Shown: piece by piece, positions 47,223 through 58,076 of the stretch
Numbering within the stretch: position 1 is the stretch's first letter
Layout: every line of letters starts with the position of its first letter
Program-made: the position numbers and the translations under genes
NCBI RefSeq assembly: GCF_024166365.1
Contig: NC_064841.1
Location: 29,504,001-29,568,000, forward strand
Length of the DNA stretch: 64,000 bases
Source of the DNA: Elephas maximus indicus
Lineage: Eukaryota; Chordata; Mammalia; Proboscidea; Elephantidae
Direction: 5' to 3'
Notes under the pieces: generated by a model
Told to the model about the DNA's origin: nothing
What the model saw: only the letters and a program-made list of their open reading frames with translations
Database searches by the model: none

Positions 47223-48383
47223 GTTATTGTTGTTGTTAGGTGCAGTTGAGTCGGTTCCAACTTATAGTGACCCTGTGTACAACAGAACAAAACACTGAAT
47301 GGTCCTGCGCCGTTCGCGCAATTGTTCTTATGCTTGAGCCCACTGTTGCAGCCACTGTGTCAGTCCATCTCATTGAGGTTCTTCCTCTTTTTTGCTGACC
47401 TTCTACTTCACCAAGCATGATGTCCTTCTCCAGGGACTGGTCCCTCCTGGTAACATGTCCAAAGTACATGAGATGAAGTCTCTATCCTCGCTTCTAAGGG
47501 GCATTCTGGCTGGACTTCTTCCAAGACAGATTTGTTTGTTCTCTTGGCAGTCCGTGGTATATTCAATATTCTTCAACAACACCTTAATTCAAAGGCATCC
47601 ATGCTTCTTTGGTCTTCTTTATTCATTGTGCAGCTTTTTCATGCATATAAGGCAGTTGAAAAAACCATGGCTTGGGTCAGGCACATCTTAGTCCTTAAAG
47701 TGACATCTTTGCTTTTCAACACTTTAAAGAGGTCTTTTGCAGCAGATTTGCACAATGCAATGCATCTTTTGATTTCTTGACTGCTGCTTCCATAAGCGTT
47801 GATTGTGGATCCAAATAAAATGAAATCCTCAACATGCTCAATCTTTTCCTTGTTTACCATGATGTTGCTTATTGGTCCAGTTGTGAGGATTTTTGTTTCC
47901 TTTATGTTATGTTGAGTTGTAAACCATATTGATGAAGGCTGTAGTCTTTGATCTCCATCAGTAAGTGCTTCAAGTCCTCTTCACTTTCAGCAAGCAAGAT
48001 TGTGTCACCTGCATAACGCAAGTTGTTAATGAGTCTTCCTCCAATCCTGATGCCCTATTCTTCTTCATATAGTCCAGCTTGTTGGATTATTTGTTCAGCA
48101 CAGACTGAATAAATACGGAGAAAGGATATAACTCTGATGCACACCTTTCCTGACTTTAAACCACGCAGTACCCCCTGGTTCTGTTTGAATGACTGCCTCT
48201 TGATCAATGTACAGGTTCCACGTGAGCACAATTAAGTGTCCTGGAATTCCCATTCTTCGCATTGTTTTCCGTGATTTGTTATTATCCACGCAGTTGAATG
48301 CCTTTGCATAGTCACTAAAACACAGGTAAACATCTTTCTGGTATCCTCTGCTTTCAGCCAGGATTCATTCGACATGAGCAATA
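47223..48383 (-). mobile_element. 5'-truncated RTE LINE, antisense
   Basis: The only large RTE copy on the minus strand. The 3' end is at the left (TTGTTGTTAGGTGCAGTTGA). Minus-strand frames read VEGQQKRGRTSMRWTDTVAA (47236-47469), VEHVEDFILFGSTINAYGSS (47639-47860) and MGIPGHLIVLTWNLYIDQEA (48095-48289). No clear target duplication found. Confidence 0.93.
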
Positions 48384-48669
48384 CAGTAGGTGCTCATAAA
48401 AGATTCACTTACTGACTTCAGGCTTTCCTGAGAGTATTAAATCTGTTGATTTACTCATAATTAGGCAATACATACACAATTTGCCAGGCCTTTATTCCTA
48501 GTCCATCTTAGTCTGGAAGTTCCACTGAAAACTGTCCAGCATCATGCCAGCATGCAAGCCTTCGCTAACAGATGGCTGGTGGCTGTGCATGAGGTGAACT
48601 GAGCGGAGCTGGAACCCAGGTTTCCTCCAGCAGGCCTTGTATGAGAAGGAGGCCTCCATCCTGGGGACA
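48384..48669. other. Single-copy intergenic sequence
   Basis: Nothing recognised between the RTE 5' edge and the antisense L2. Confidence 0.4.
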
Positions 48670-50290
48670 CAGAGGGGAACTAGCTTGGCGTGCTCAAGCA
48701 ACGGGGTGACCATAGCACAATGAACAATGGTGTGGGTAGAGGGAGTTGTTAGAAAAGCAAGCATAGAACCAGATCATCCAGGGCTTGTAGGCCAATTAAA
48801 GTGTTTTGACTTATTCTGGTTTAAATAAAAACTGATTGGAGAATTTTAAGCAGAGAAATGTGTTGATTTACTTTTTAAAAGGGAGCCCTGGTGGCACAAA
48901 GGTTAAGCACTTAGCTGCTAACTGAAATGTTGGCAGTGTGAACCCATCCAGCAGCTCCAGAGAAAGACCTGGTGATCTGGTCCCGTAAAGATTACAACCA
49001 AGAAAATGCTATGGGGCAGTTTGACTCTGTCCATTGGGATTGGTGTGAGTTGAAACCAACTTGACAGCACCCAACAACAGCAACCCTTTTTAAAAAAGCT
49101 TTTTATGACTACTAAGAGGAAGATGAGCTGTACAGGAGCAAAAGTTGAGACAAGGAGACCAGTTAGGAGGTTACTGAAATAATCAAAGCAAAATATGATA
49201 GTTCCTTGGACAAGAATGATAGCGGTAGAGATGTTGAGATGTAGTCTGATTCAGGATATATTGGGGAGGTACAGCAGAAATAACTTTCCAATGGATTGGC
49301 TATGGGGCCTTAGAGAAAGACAGGAATCAAGACTGATCCCTGGTTTGGAGCAACTGTTGGTACCATTTGCTGAACAAGGAAAAGCTAGCAAGGATTTAAG
49401 AGTAAAGAACACAGGAAGCAAGAGTTCTGTTTACTTCAGATAAATTCAAGATTGAAACTCTGAGGCATCTAAGTGGAGATGTTGGGTGTTCCTGGAGCTT
49501 GGAGAGGGAGAGGGCAGTACTGAAGATAGGTATTGAAATGCTGTTTACCTGTGCTATCCAGTAGATGAACTATTTAGCCATACATGGATATTGAATGGTT
49601 GCAATGTGGCTAGTGTGAATGAACGAAATTTTTAGTTTTAATTTAAATTTAAATAGCCACATGTGGTTAATGGCTACCATATTGGACAGCGCAGGTGCAG
49701 AACATGTCTATCATCTATTGTACAGTGCTGGCATTAAAGATCAAAGATGCAGTGAAACCCATGTGAAGTTGTGCACTACAGATTAGTAAGTAAGCACAAT
49801 TAAGCCAGTGAGTACCTTGCTTATGTAAGCTTGGTTAATCTTCCCCTGCCAGTATAGATGATTCTTAAAGCCATTAGACTCCAGGAGATCACCTAGTGAA
49901 TAGAAAAAAAGAGAATAGGCGCAGATAAAAAAGAGAACTGGGCCAGGGACTGAGCCCTGGGCTACCGCAGCATTTAGAGATTTGGAAAAGAAAGACAATT
50001 CGGAAAGTGAGAGGTAGTGATCCTTGAGTTCCAGTGAACAATCTGTAACGAGGCGAATAAAAATGTTTAAACAAAGAGGGGCATTCAAATGGTCAGAGAA
50101 TTATCCATGAGCCTTGGAGAGACTAGGTTGCTGGGAACTTCATTAAGAGCTGCTTCAGAGGTGTGGTGAGGGACAAAGCCCAAATGAAATGAATTAAGGA
50201 GAGAATAGTTGTTGAGTAGTAAAGATAGTGTGAACAATGCTTTGGAGGGGTTTGACTGCAGAAGGAAGCAGATAAACCCAGCAGCATCTA
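48670..50290 (-). mobile_element. L2 LINE, antisense
   Basis: Reversed L2 text runs in order: CTAGCTTGGCGTGCTCAAG, GATCATCCAGGGCTTGTAGG, GAGACCAGTTAGGAGGTTAC, AAGACTGATCCCTGGTTTGG, AGTGGAGATGTTGGGTGTTC, CAGGGACTGAGCCCTGGGCT. It is split by a SINE at 48881. Confidence 0.8.
48881..49083 (+). mobile_element. AfroSINE-type SINE, long form, inside L2
   Basis: GGGAGCCCTGGTGGCACAAA head, GTCCCGTAAAGATTACAACC middle and CTTGACAGCACCCAACAACA tail, again with an RTE-like ending. Confidence 0.95.
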
Positions 50291-50338
50291 AGAGATTTTC
50301 TTTTTCCCAGATGAAAAAAAAAAAAAAATAGGTAATGT

Positions 50339-50452
50339 TAATACATTTTATACCAGGAAGAAATGACTTAGTAAATTAATACATTTTATACCAGGAAGAA
50401 ATGACTTAGTAAATTAATACATTTTATACCAGGAAGAAATGACTTAGTAGAG
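50339..50452. repeat. 38-bp tandem repeat, three identical copies
   Basis: The unit contains ATACATTTTATACCAGGAAG followed by AAATGACTTAG. Copies start at 50341, 50379 and 50417. They are identical over the compared length; only the last one diverges at its end. Confidence 0.95.
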
Positions 50453-50639
50453 AAGTGTAAATTGATGATGCAGGAGATAAAGAGGAAAACTGCAGGTGTG
50501 ACGTCCTTGACCAAGTCAGGTTTGGTGGTGAAAGAGGTAAACAAGAATAAATCAATGAACAAGTAAACACTAAAATTTCAATCATAAGTGGTAAGAGGAA
50601 AACAAAGCAGAGTAACAGGCCAGAGAAGGAGCTGGAGGA

Positions 50640-51130
50640 GGTGGATGGGGTCTACCTTAAGAAGGCTGGTTGGGGAAATCCTCTCTGAGCAATCACCTGA
50701 ATGAAGACAATCAGCCGGCCATGCACAACTCTAAAGAAGAGTGTTCTAGGCAGAGGCTCGTCAAGCACAAAGGTGCTGAGCTGGGAAGACATTAGGCAAG
50801 TTTGAGGCCAGTGTGTCTGGGCCCAGGGGAAGAGGAGAGTGGTAAGGGACAGTCAGGCAGGAGTCAAGCCGAGCTTCTTAGGCCGTGGTGAGGAATGTGT
50901 TTTGTTTCTAAGGATGACTGGGAAGCCTTTGAAGACTTTTAATTTTTTAAATCACTCTTGGCTGCTCTCTCAAGAAGGGATTGTGGGGCAAGAATGGGAG
51001 CAGGGAGGCCAGGTCTGGGGCTGTGCAGCCATGCTCAGGAGAGCCGCTGGGCTTGACTGGACAGACAGCTGAGAAGAGGGGGTGGAGAGTTTGCCTTCTC
51101 TCTGGCCGGCTGCAGTGGGGTGATGGACAA
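50640..51130 (-). mobile_element. L2 LINE 3' part, antisense
   Basis: Reversed L2 3' text: AAATCCTCTCTGAGCAATCA, AGAGTGTTCTAGGCAGAGGC, GAGGCCAGTGTGTCTGGGCC, GATGACTGGGAAGCCTTTGA. Confidence 0.8.
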
Positions 51131-51499
51131 ATTTGGCTCAGAAATCTTCAAATCTTCAGAAATCTCTAGAAATGCCTTTATGCTTCCCACACCTGAGCCA
51201 ATCAGAGAGGAATGCGTCATGTGGAGGAAACTGGGTTTCTTTCCTCCCATTTAGAGAATAAAAACAAACTGCCATTTTAGTAAAGGGAAAGATGACAACG
51301 GAAAAAATTAAAAAGGGGAGGTCCTGGGAAACTCTCACCCCCTAGGCCTACTGGCATCTACTAATGAGATTAGTCAACAAAGTCGTCAGAATCCCAACTA
51401 AAGGGTTTTAAAGTGTGAAGCCAGAAGAATCACCAGAGATGTGGTTTCAGTTGGCCCAGCGCTGGTCTCTGGGTGACGCTGGGCACTGGTGCACCTCAA

Positions 51500-52520
51500 T
51501 GAGTGCTCCTGCTCCCCAACTCCAAACTGCGAAGCGCGAAAGGCCTGACATTATCCCACTGCCAGCAAAGGCCAGGACCGCCCGGTGTCAGCAGGACCTC
51601 CCGGTGTCAGCAGGACCTCCCGGTGTCAGCAGGACCGCTCGGTGTCAGCAGGACCGCCCGGAGGCAGCAGGACCGCCCGGTGGCAACAGGACCTGCAGCT
51701 CCTCGGGTGGGTGCGGCTGCAGACTGCTGCGAGGCCGAGGTCCAGTTATCCGTTCTCTGAGGGCCAAGTCAATCAATCCAGTCACTGTGACTGGATCCCC
51801 GACCTCCCCTCCCCCCATCACACACACACGGAGATAAATTTTAGCTCACACCTAAGCGATGCAGAGAGATTACTCATTCCTGAGCAAGAGACTTTCGAGA
51901 ACCCAGGTCCCGCCCTTCCCCGCAACGCCGACTCATCCACCCCACCCCGCACTCAAGGCAAATTGCATTTCTTAAAAGCAAGGTTCAAAAAACAAAGGTT
52001 GCTGAACAGCTGAGGCTGATACTTTGTTTCTGACAGCGGCACAAAGTCTCTTTGCTGCAGAGTGCCCTGCCCCTGGAAAACGACTGCTAGGGGACCCGCT
52101 CTTGAGTATGGACCCCTCTGACCAATGCGCCTGCGCCTCACCAGCCCACAGGGCCCTGCACAGAGGCAAGGAGCCAGCTCTCCCAGACAGCGTGGTCACC
52201 TGGCCGCTTTAAGGGCTGGTTTCAAAGCTGCTCCCCAACGCCTGGCTCTGCGACCGAGTGTGCATCGTGTTACAACTGAACGAGTTAGTCCCTGTGGAGT
52301 GCTGAGAGCGGCACCTAGCGCCGAGCAAGACCTCAGTGAAGATGAGCGATCCTTCCACGCTTCTCCACGGAGAAATTCCTGTTCGGTGTGTAGTGTTTGC
52401 GTACATCTCTCCTCATATGATGAGCTCGCAGCATCAGGAGGCTGCGCCTTGTTTATCTTATGCATCCCAGAGCCTGGGGACTTTGCTGGGCTCAGTAAAA
52501 TTTGTGGCTTGACTTGAATC
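51500..52520. promoter_or_regulatory. CpG-rich block upstream of SLC2A2
   Basis: Dozens of CpG dinucleotides occur in about 1 kb, by eye far denser than anywhere else in the window. Examples are GCGAAGCGCGAAAGG at 51530, CCCGCAACGCCG near 51920 and AGCGGCACCTAGCGCCGAG near 52310. No repeat family is recognised except the internal minisatellite. It lies about 1.2 kb upstream of SLC2A2 exon 1 and could be a CpG-island promoter, an upstream noncoding exon or an enhancer. No coding frame is convincing. Overlapping open frames in several frames reflect high GC. Confidence 0.5.
51574..51687. repeat. 19-bp GC-rich minisatellite, six copies
   Basis: The unit AGGACCGCCCGGTGTCAGC repeats six times without gaps, with a few substitutions (T for G, GAGG or GTGG variants in the last two copies). 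It begins a partial seventh copy at 51688. Confidence 0.95.
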
Positions 52521-52914
52521 ATTTACCGTTTCAAATCGAACATCTCAGGCGGGCCTTTCCTACCGCTGGTGGACGTGAAAACAGGTGGCAAGACAAGAGA
52601 GAACTGGAATCTGAGTCTTCTCCACCGTGCGCTTCCCTCACTCTGTTTCTTCAAAGCACTCCTCTTTTTGCTGCTGCGGTCATATCCCCTCTGCTGAGAG
52701 CGTGTGGCATTTGAGCCTGGGTGGAACCAGGGACCCTAGTAGCCAAACACTTTAAGCTCCATCAATTTTTAGGTTGCCTAGGCCCCCACGGTGACTGGAT
52801 ATCACGGAGGATACACAGACAGGCACAAGCTCAAACCGTATGAGCAGTTTTATTGGAGTGCCCTACACTACCTCCTCTGGCAAGTCCCTTGACACACACT
52901 GAACCAACAATAAC

Positions 52915-53155
52915 AGTAACAATAATGACCAGCACCACTTGCCGAACACTTTTTGTGTGTCAGCGTTGTGCTAAGCACTTTCTTGTATTATTTAATTTAA
53001 TCCTCCCAATAAAACAGACTGTTTTCTGTTATCTCCAATTTATCAGGTGGAAAAAAAAAAGAAGTCACAGAAAAGTCACAGTAATCCAGGTCATACCACC
53101 AGTAAAATGTGGATATTCAAACTAAGTCCATAACACTCCACAGCTTGTGCACTCA
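52915..53155 (-). repeat. MIR SINE remnant, antisense
   Basis: TAACAGTAACAATAATGACC, GTGCTAAGCACTTTCTTGTA, TTTAATCCTCCCAATAAAAC follow the reversed MIR consensus. Confidence 0.85.
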
Positions 53156-53369
53156 AGCCTACAACAGCCTCTTGCCACACAGCCCAGCTCTAAAGCACAC
53201 ACACCACAGCCCTGAAGCAGAATGCAGGGTGCTTCCCATGCCCCCAACTTATCTGTCTTCTCGACAACACAGCACAACAGCCCTGCATATCTCATATCTC
53301 CCACAAAAGACCCCAGAGATTTCTCTCCTCACCTCCCCAGTTGTTGTCACACATATGTGCCTTCAAACG

Positions 53370-53688
53370 TGAGAGCCTCAGGTTTGTAACTGATGCCTAA
53401 GAGACCCGTTCCAATTTTCTTTCCTGGTGGAACAAAGGGATTGAAGCCACAGGTTGCTGAGGCAGAGTACTTATTGATTAGATTTACATTTCCATCAATG
53501 TCCGGCCTCTCTGCAAAGGACTCTTAGGTGTGTGTGACCCCACTGCTCCCTCCCCTTGCTCCTCCTCTTCCAATGAATAACTAGGACTGATTGTGCAGAG
53601 CAGGGAATATACAGGCAGGGCTGGCCAGCTGCAAGTGCCACCTTCTCTTCAGTGTCTGGATTTAAGAGGAGGACTCCCAGCCCATAAA
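53370..53688 (+). promoter_or_regulatory. SLC2A2: SLC2A2 5'UTR and promoter-proximal region
   Basis: The bases upstream of the SLC2A2 start codon hold recognisable GLUT2 leader text, including GTTTGTAACTGATGCCTAAG and AAGCCACAGGTTGCTGAGGC. The AT-rich TTATTGATTAGATTT at 53471-53485 could bind a homeodomain factor of the HNF1 or PDX1 type, which are known regulators of this gene; that is inference. No clear TATA box is seen, and the transcription start is not decided, so 53370 is approximate. Confidence 0.65.
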
Positions 53689-53703
53689 ATGACAGAAGAT
53701 AAG
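53689..53703 (+). CDS. SLC2A2: SLC2A2 coding exon 1 (start codon)
   Basis: ATGACAGAAGATAAG encodes MTEDK, the known N-terminus of GLUT2, and is followed by the donor GTAAAG. The exon contributes only five codons and ends in phase 0, which joins exactly to exon 2. GLUT2 is the facilitative, low-affinity, high-capacity hexose transporter of hepatocytes, pancreatic beta cells, intestine and kidney, with 12 membrane helices. The leader upstream and the phase match with exon 2 make this start secure even though the exon is tiny. Confidence 0.95.
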
Positions 53704-53822
53704 GTAAAGTAGTTTTGTGTTCATTTTGATTTTGAGGAAATAAATTCGTTTAAATCGGTGAGTATACAGAGGCTTCCTGGAATGTTAGGTGTAGCTACCA
53801 CAGATCAAAGCTACTTCTCTTT

Positions 53823-53970
53823 AGCCTTGGTGGTGCAGTGGTTAAGAATTCAGACTGCTAAACAAAAGGTCAACAGTTCGAACCCACTAGCCACTCCTTA
53901 GAAACCCTATGGGGCAGTTCTACTCTATCCTATAGGGTCACTATGAGTTGGCAATAGATTTTCAGCTGCT
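53823..53970 (+). mobile_element. AfroSINE-type SINE just after exon 1
   Basis: AGCCTTGGTGGTGCAGTGG head to the truncated tail CACTATGAGTTGGCAATAGA and an A-run. It starts about 120 bases after the exon 1 donor. Confidence 0.93.
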
Positions 53971-54337
53971 AAAAAAAAAAAAAAAAAATCTATGTCTCAT
54001 TCAGAAATTATTGGGTTTTAAAGATATTTGCTGTATTTTCTGACGAATCTGCGTAACTTTTTCTCAAGTAATTCTGTGTTAATCGTATTACTAAAGGCAT
54101 GCGCAAAAAAAAAAGAAGGCAGTTTACCCTGAATCTAACTAATAATGTCAACTGATCTGGACTTTTCAAAGATATCAATGTATAAAAGACAAAAGAGGTG
54201 GAAGGAATGTTCTAGATTAAAGGAGACTAAAAAGACCTAAAAGCTATGAGCGATCTTGGATTGGATCATGGAAGGAGAGAAAACAGCTATAAGGGATATT
54301 ATTGAGACGATTGGGAAATTTTAAACATAGATATGTG

Positions 54338-54481
54338 TTAACTGAAAGGTCAGTGGTTCAAACCCACCAGTCACTCCTTGGGAGAAAGATGTGGCAGTCT
54401 GCTCCTGTAAAGATTACAGCCTCGGAAACCCTATGGGGCAGTTCTACTCTGCTTTACAGGGTCGCTACGAGTCGGAATCAT
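54338..54481 (+). mobile_element. AfroSINE-type SINE, long form, 5'-truncated
   Basis: Starts at TTAACTGAAAGGTCAGTGG and runs to GGGTCGCTACGAGTCGGAAT. It forms an inverted pair with the next SINE. Confidence 0.93.
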
Positions 54482-54485
54482 ATAA

Positions 54486-54655
54486 ACCAAAACACACAAA
54501 CAAAACCATTGCGGTGGAGTCGATTCCGACTCATAGTGACTCTACGAAACAGAGTAGAACTGCCCCATAGGGTTTCCAAGGAGTGACTGGTGGATTTGAA
54601 GTGCCAACCTTTTGGTTAGCAGACGAGCTCTTAACCACTGTGCCATCAGGGTTCC
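54486..54655 (-). mobile_element. AfroSINE-type SINE, full length
   Basis: Reversed, from ACCATTGCGGTGGAGTCGAT to CACTGTGCCATCAGGGTTCC, starting only a few bases after the preceding sense copy. Confidence 0.95.
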
Positions 54656-55111
54656 ATTTGTATGTCTATTTAGGTAATATTAGTGTATCAGTGTTACATT
54701 CTTGGGTGTGCTCATCGTATTGTCCTTATGTAGGAGAATTTTTTAGGAGAATGTCTTTGTTCGTAGTGAGTACATGCTGGAAGTATTTAGAGTGAAATGA
54801 CACAATATCTGCCACTTATTTTCAAAATGGTTCAGTCAATACAACACACACACAGTGAGTATTATACAAGTGTGTTACCTGTGGGTGAGTACAGGTGAAG
54901 GTATGCACTGCTCCTTCAACTTCTCTGTAGATTGGACCCTTCTCAAAGGGAAAAAGGCTTAGTGCTGTTATTCCCTTATAAGTTTCCTCTAACCCAACTC
55001 CCCCACCCCGTGTGTAAAAATATACATTTGTGAATCTAGCCTTGTTAGAGTAGGAACTATGAGTTCTGATCTGGCAAAATTTACTGACAAAGCAGAGCAT
55101 CCCTCATGTCA

Positions 55112-55235
55112 GTTAGTGACTTGGTTAAGAGCACAGCCTTTGGAGTCAGCCAGGCTTGGATTTGGGTTCTGGTGATGCTACTTACTTAGCCTGGGTTAAG
55201 CTATTTCACTGAACTCTGGGTTTCCTATATTGTGA
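55112..55235 (+). repeat. MIR SINE remnant, sense
   Basis: GGTTAAGAGCACAGCCTTTG, GAGTCAGCCAGGCTTGGATT and TTAGCCTGGGTTAAGCTATT match the MIR head. Confidence 0.85.
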
Positions 55236-55290
55236 CAATATAAGAACATACTGGAATATGATATAAGGATATATAATACGATGTATAAAG

Positions 55291-55463
55291 CAAAAAAAAA
55301 AAAAAATCAAACCCATTGCCATCAAGTCGATTCTGACTCATAGCAACTCTACAGAACAGAGCAGAACTGCTCCACAGGGTTTTCAAGGAGCAGCTGATGG
55401 ATTTGAACTGCCAGCCTTTTGGTTAGCAGCCTGAGCTCCTAACCACTGTGTCACCAGGGCTTC
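55291..55463 (-). mobile_element. AfroSINE-type SINE
   Basis: Reversed full-length copy with A-run, TCAAGTCGATTCTGACTCAT at the left and CACTGTGTCACCAGGGCTTC at the right. Confidence 0.95.
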
Positions 55464-55477
55464 AGTAATATAGAACA

Positions 55478-55540
55478 TAAACAAACAAACAAACAAACCC
55501 ATTGCTGTCGAGTCGATTCCAACTCATAGCGACACTATAT
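55478..55540 (-). mobile_element. AfroSINE-type SINE tail fragment
   Basis: Reversed tail after (AAAC)n: CCATTGCTGTCGAGTCGATT. Confidence 0.9.
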
Positions 55541-55824
55541 AATAGTACTTTAGCGTTTGGGGGTAATTAAATGAGATACTACAAAAGAGGCTTAGACGAC
55601 ATTTTTATGTTAATTGTTACGTATTTATATGATATGTATTTTTAAAAGCAGTACGTCATAATTTGATAGATATTATAGCCCAGGACAAAGCTAGTAGAGG
55701 TAGCACTTTAAAGACAATATAAAGACAAATATTAAGTTAATAACTGTACATGTGGTATGTAGATTTAGCAAAAATTACAAAGGCAGGCTCAAAGAACTAA
55801 AGTTTGGAAGATACTGCAAAAAGG

Positions 55825-55890
55825 AAGACGATGTGCTTAACACAGTGCCTGGCACATAGCAGATGCTCAAACTTCATTTAGAATTATTAA
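55825..55890 (+). repeat. MIR tail fragment, sense
   Basis: ACAGTGCCTGGCACATAGCA then GATGCTCAAACTTCATTTAG. Confidence 0.7.
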
Positions 55891-56272
55891 ATTCTCTTCG
55901 GGGCTTTGGAAATTGCAGAACTTTTCTAGGAACAAAGGGATTGTCTAACAATGGAACCCAAAAAGAATGAGAACTGATTTTAAGCACAATGTTTTTCAGC
56001 TTTTGAATCTATCCAGACCTTGAAAGAAGTAGGGTTTGCACAGGACAGAGGGTCAGTAAAACCAAGTTCTTACTCTGTATATGCCCAGTAATGCCCGTGG
56101 GAGCCTTAGTTTTTTCAACTAAAAAATATATGATTCCCCATATGTGAGATAATGGTTATAGTACCTCACTACAGGGTTATACCATCTTGTATAACCAGCC
56201 TGTGGAACAGGCTCTCCTGAGCCTGAACAGAGTAAGGTCCTCTTTAAGTTCTCACTCACTATTAAGCACCTG

Positions 56273-56531
56273 GAGTCCCTGGGTGGTACAAACAGTTCAC
56301 ATGCTCAGCTGGTGACTGAAAAGGTTGGAGGTTCAAGTTGACCCAGAGGTGCCTCTGAAGAAAGGCTTGGTTTTCTGCATCTGAAAAATCAGCCATCAAA
56401 ACCCTACGGAGCACAGTTCTACTCTGACACACATGGGATTGCCATGAGTTGGACTCGACATGGGATTGCCATGAGTTGGACTCGACATGGGATTGCCATG
56501 AGTTGGACTCGACTCCATGGCAACTGGTCTT
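56273..56531 (+). mobile_element. AfroSINE-related SINE, long-middle variant with tail triplication
   Basis: GGAGTCCCTGGGTGGTACAA head, GAAGAAAGGCTTGGTTTTCT middle. The tail holds three copies of a 27-bp unit (56432-56512) before ending CTCCATGGCAACTGG. Confidence 0.93.
56432..56512. repeat. 27-bp tandem triplication inside a SINE
   Basis: The unit starts CATGGGATTGCCATGAGTTG. Copies start at 56432, 56459 and 56486 and are identical. Confidence 0.95.
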
Positions 56532-57964
56532 TTATTACGCACCTAACCTTGGGGCAACCACTTAGACATTAGATTGAATGATGAGTGTTGATGGGGTTTA
56601 TTCAGACTTAATAGTTTCAAAAATTTTCCCTGTCATAGACAAAAGCTCTCTCTGACCAAGCCTAGTGCCAAAGCCACTTAGGAGATTCACTATAAGTATC
56701 ATTTCATTTCATTCACAGTGTTGGAGAAAGACAAAATAAGGAGCAAGGAGCCAGTTTAACATGAAGTTCAGACAGAAAAGTTAAACCTGAAAAGAAGTAT
56801 AGGGAAAAAAAGAAAACATGAAATGAAATCAAACAGACTTAGATACTTGGGATGATCACTTTAATTGGAAATTCTCAGAAATTCAAGAGAACTGCTTAAT
56901 TAAAATAGATAAGAATATCTATTGCTTCTTACCTGGACAACCAGGTGAAATTTCTATCTTAGAGAGTAAAAGTGGGGAACTCCAGGAACCAGGCAGGGGA
57001 GAAGGGGCAGGGAACAACAGCGCCAACTCTGAAAAAGAAGCCAGAAGACCAGACCAGGGCAATGACTTTAAGAACACCCTAAGATTTCCAAATGTTTAAA
57101 AAACTTTCATATCTTATTTATGGTTGCTATTTTTCTTATCTTTATAACATAAGTAATTGATTCTAGGAGTAGCTCTAGAATTTCTAGCTCCAGAAGGACT
57201 TAGAAAGAAAAATCTAGTTGGAGGGCACAGAGTAGAAATGCCAGAGAGAGCATGTCTGTCTTTGAAAATAACCTTTTATTTTTATCAAATTAATGTAGGA
57301 ACAGCTAACAATGTTGTGACTTGGATTGTGTGTTTGGGGTGGCAGGAGAAGGCTGCTGGAGATTAAGGGGAGCCAAATCTACTGCAGCCACCACCTTCAC
57401 CCCACTTCCATAGCACCCCTGCTCACCATTGCATGGCCAATGGTTGGACTCTTATAATGAGAAGAAAGGAACAGTATGCTTGTGTTTTGGGGACAGGAAG
57501 AGAGCCAGCAGAGAGCAGAAGTCCAGGGAGGCAGCATCACTAAGAGACTAAGTGCCTGTAGACTCTGCCACAAAGAAGAAAAGAAGATGCAGGGGATTGG
57601 CTTGTACATCTTGGCCCTGGGCTTAGATGTGGGGAGACCCTGAGGTTCTTCTGCAGCTCAGCCACAGATGAGCAGTTGAGTAGCCTTTGCTGCTTTGGGC
57701 TTTTGTCCAGAGAACTTACAAGTTTACTATAAATAGACGAGGTTGGAGATTTGTGTGGTGGGTTATGGGAAAATGCATTTGGAAATGGTGAGTGTTTAGT
57801 GATTTGGCATCAGTATCACAAATGGCAAATTCCATAGACATGTAAAGTCTTGGATTCCTTTTTGTAATTTAAAAAGATTATGGTCTTAGATTTTTAGATT
57901 TGTTTGGCTTTTGTATGTCTGTTTCTGACCAATCAGGAAGACAGAATAACAAAGTATTCACAAA

Positions 57965-58075
57965 CACAGGCTTAGGATCAAAATCATTATTCTATAATTT
58001 ACTGCCTGTGAGACCATAACCAACCCCAGTCTAGTTATCTATAAAATGGGGATACTAATGGTGCTGTCATGAGGA
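57965..58075 (+). repeat. MIR SINE remnant, sense
   Basis: TTTACTGCCTGTGAGACCAT, TCTATAAAATGGGGATACTA and GCTGTCATGAGGAG in MIR order. Confidence 0.75.
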
Positions 58076-58076
58076 G

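Noticed and set aside
51574..51687. Regular short repeats that could suggest a CRISPR array
   Set aside because: Units are contiguous with no unique spacers, and the genome is mammalian. It is a minisatellite.
51415..52522. Overlapping open frames up to 142 codons in the CpG block
   Set aside because: They arise from high GC and from a 19-bp repeat that is open in more than one frame. No protein family is recognised.
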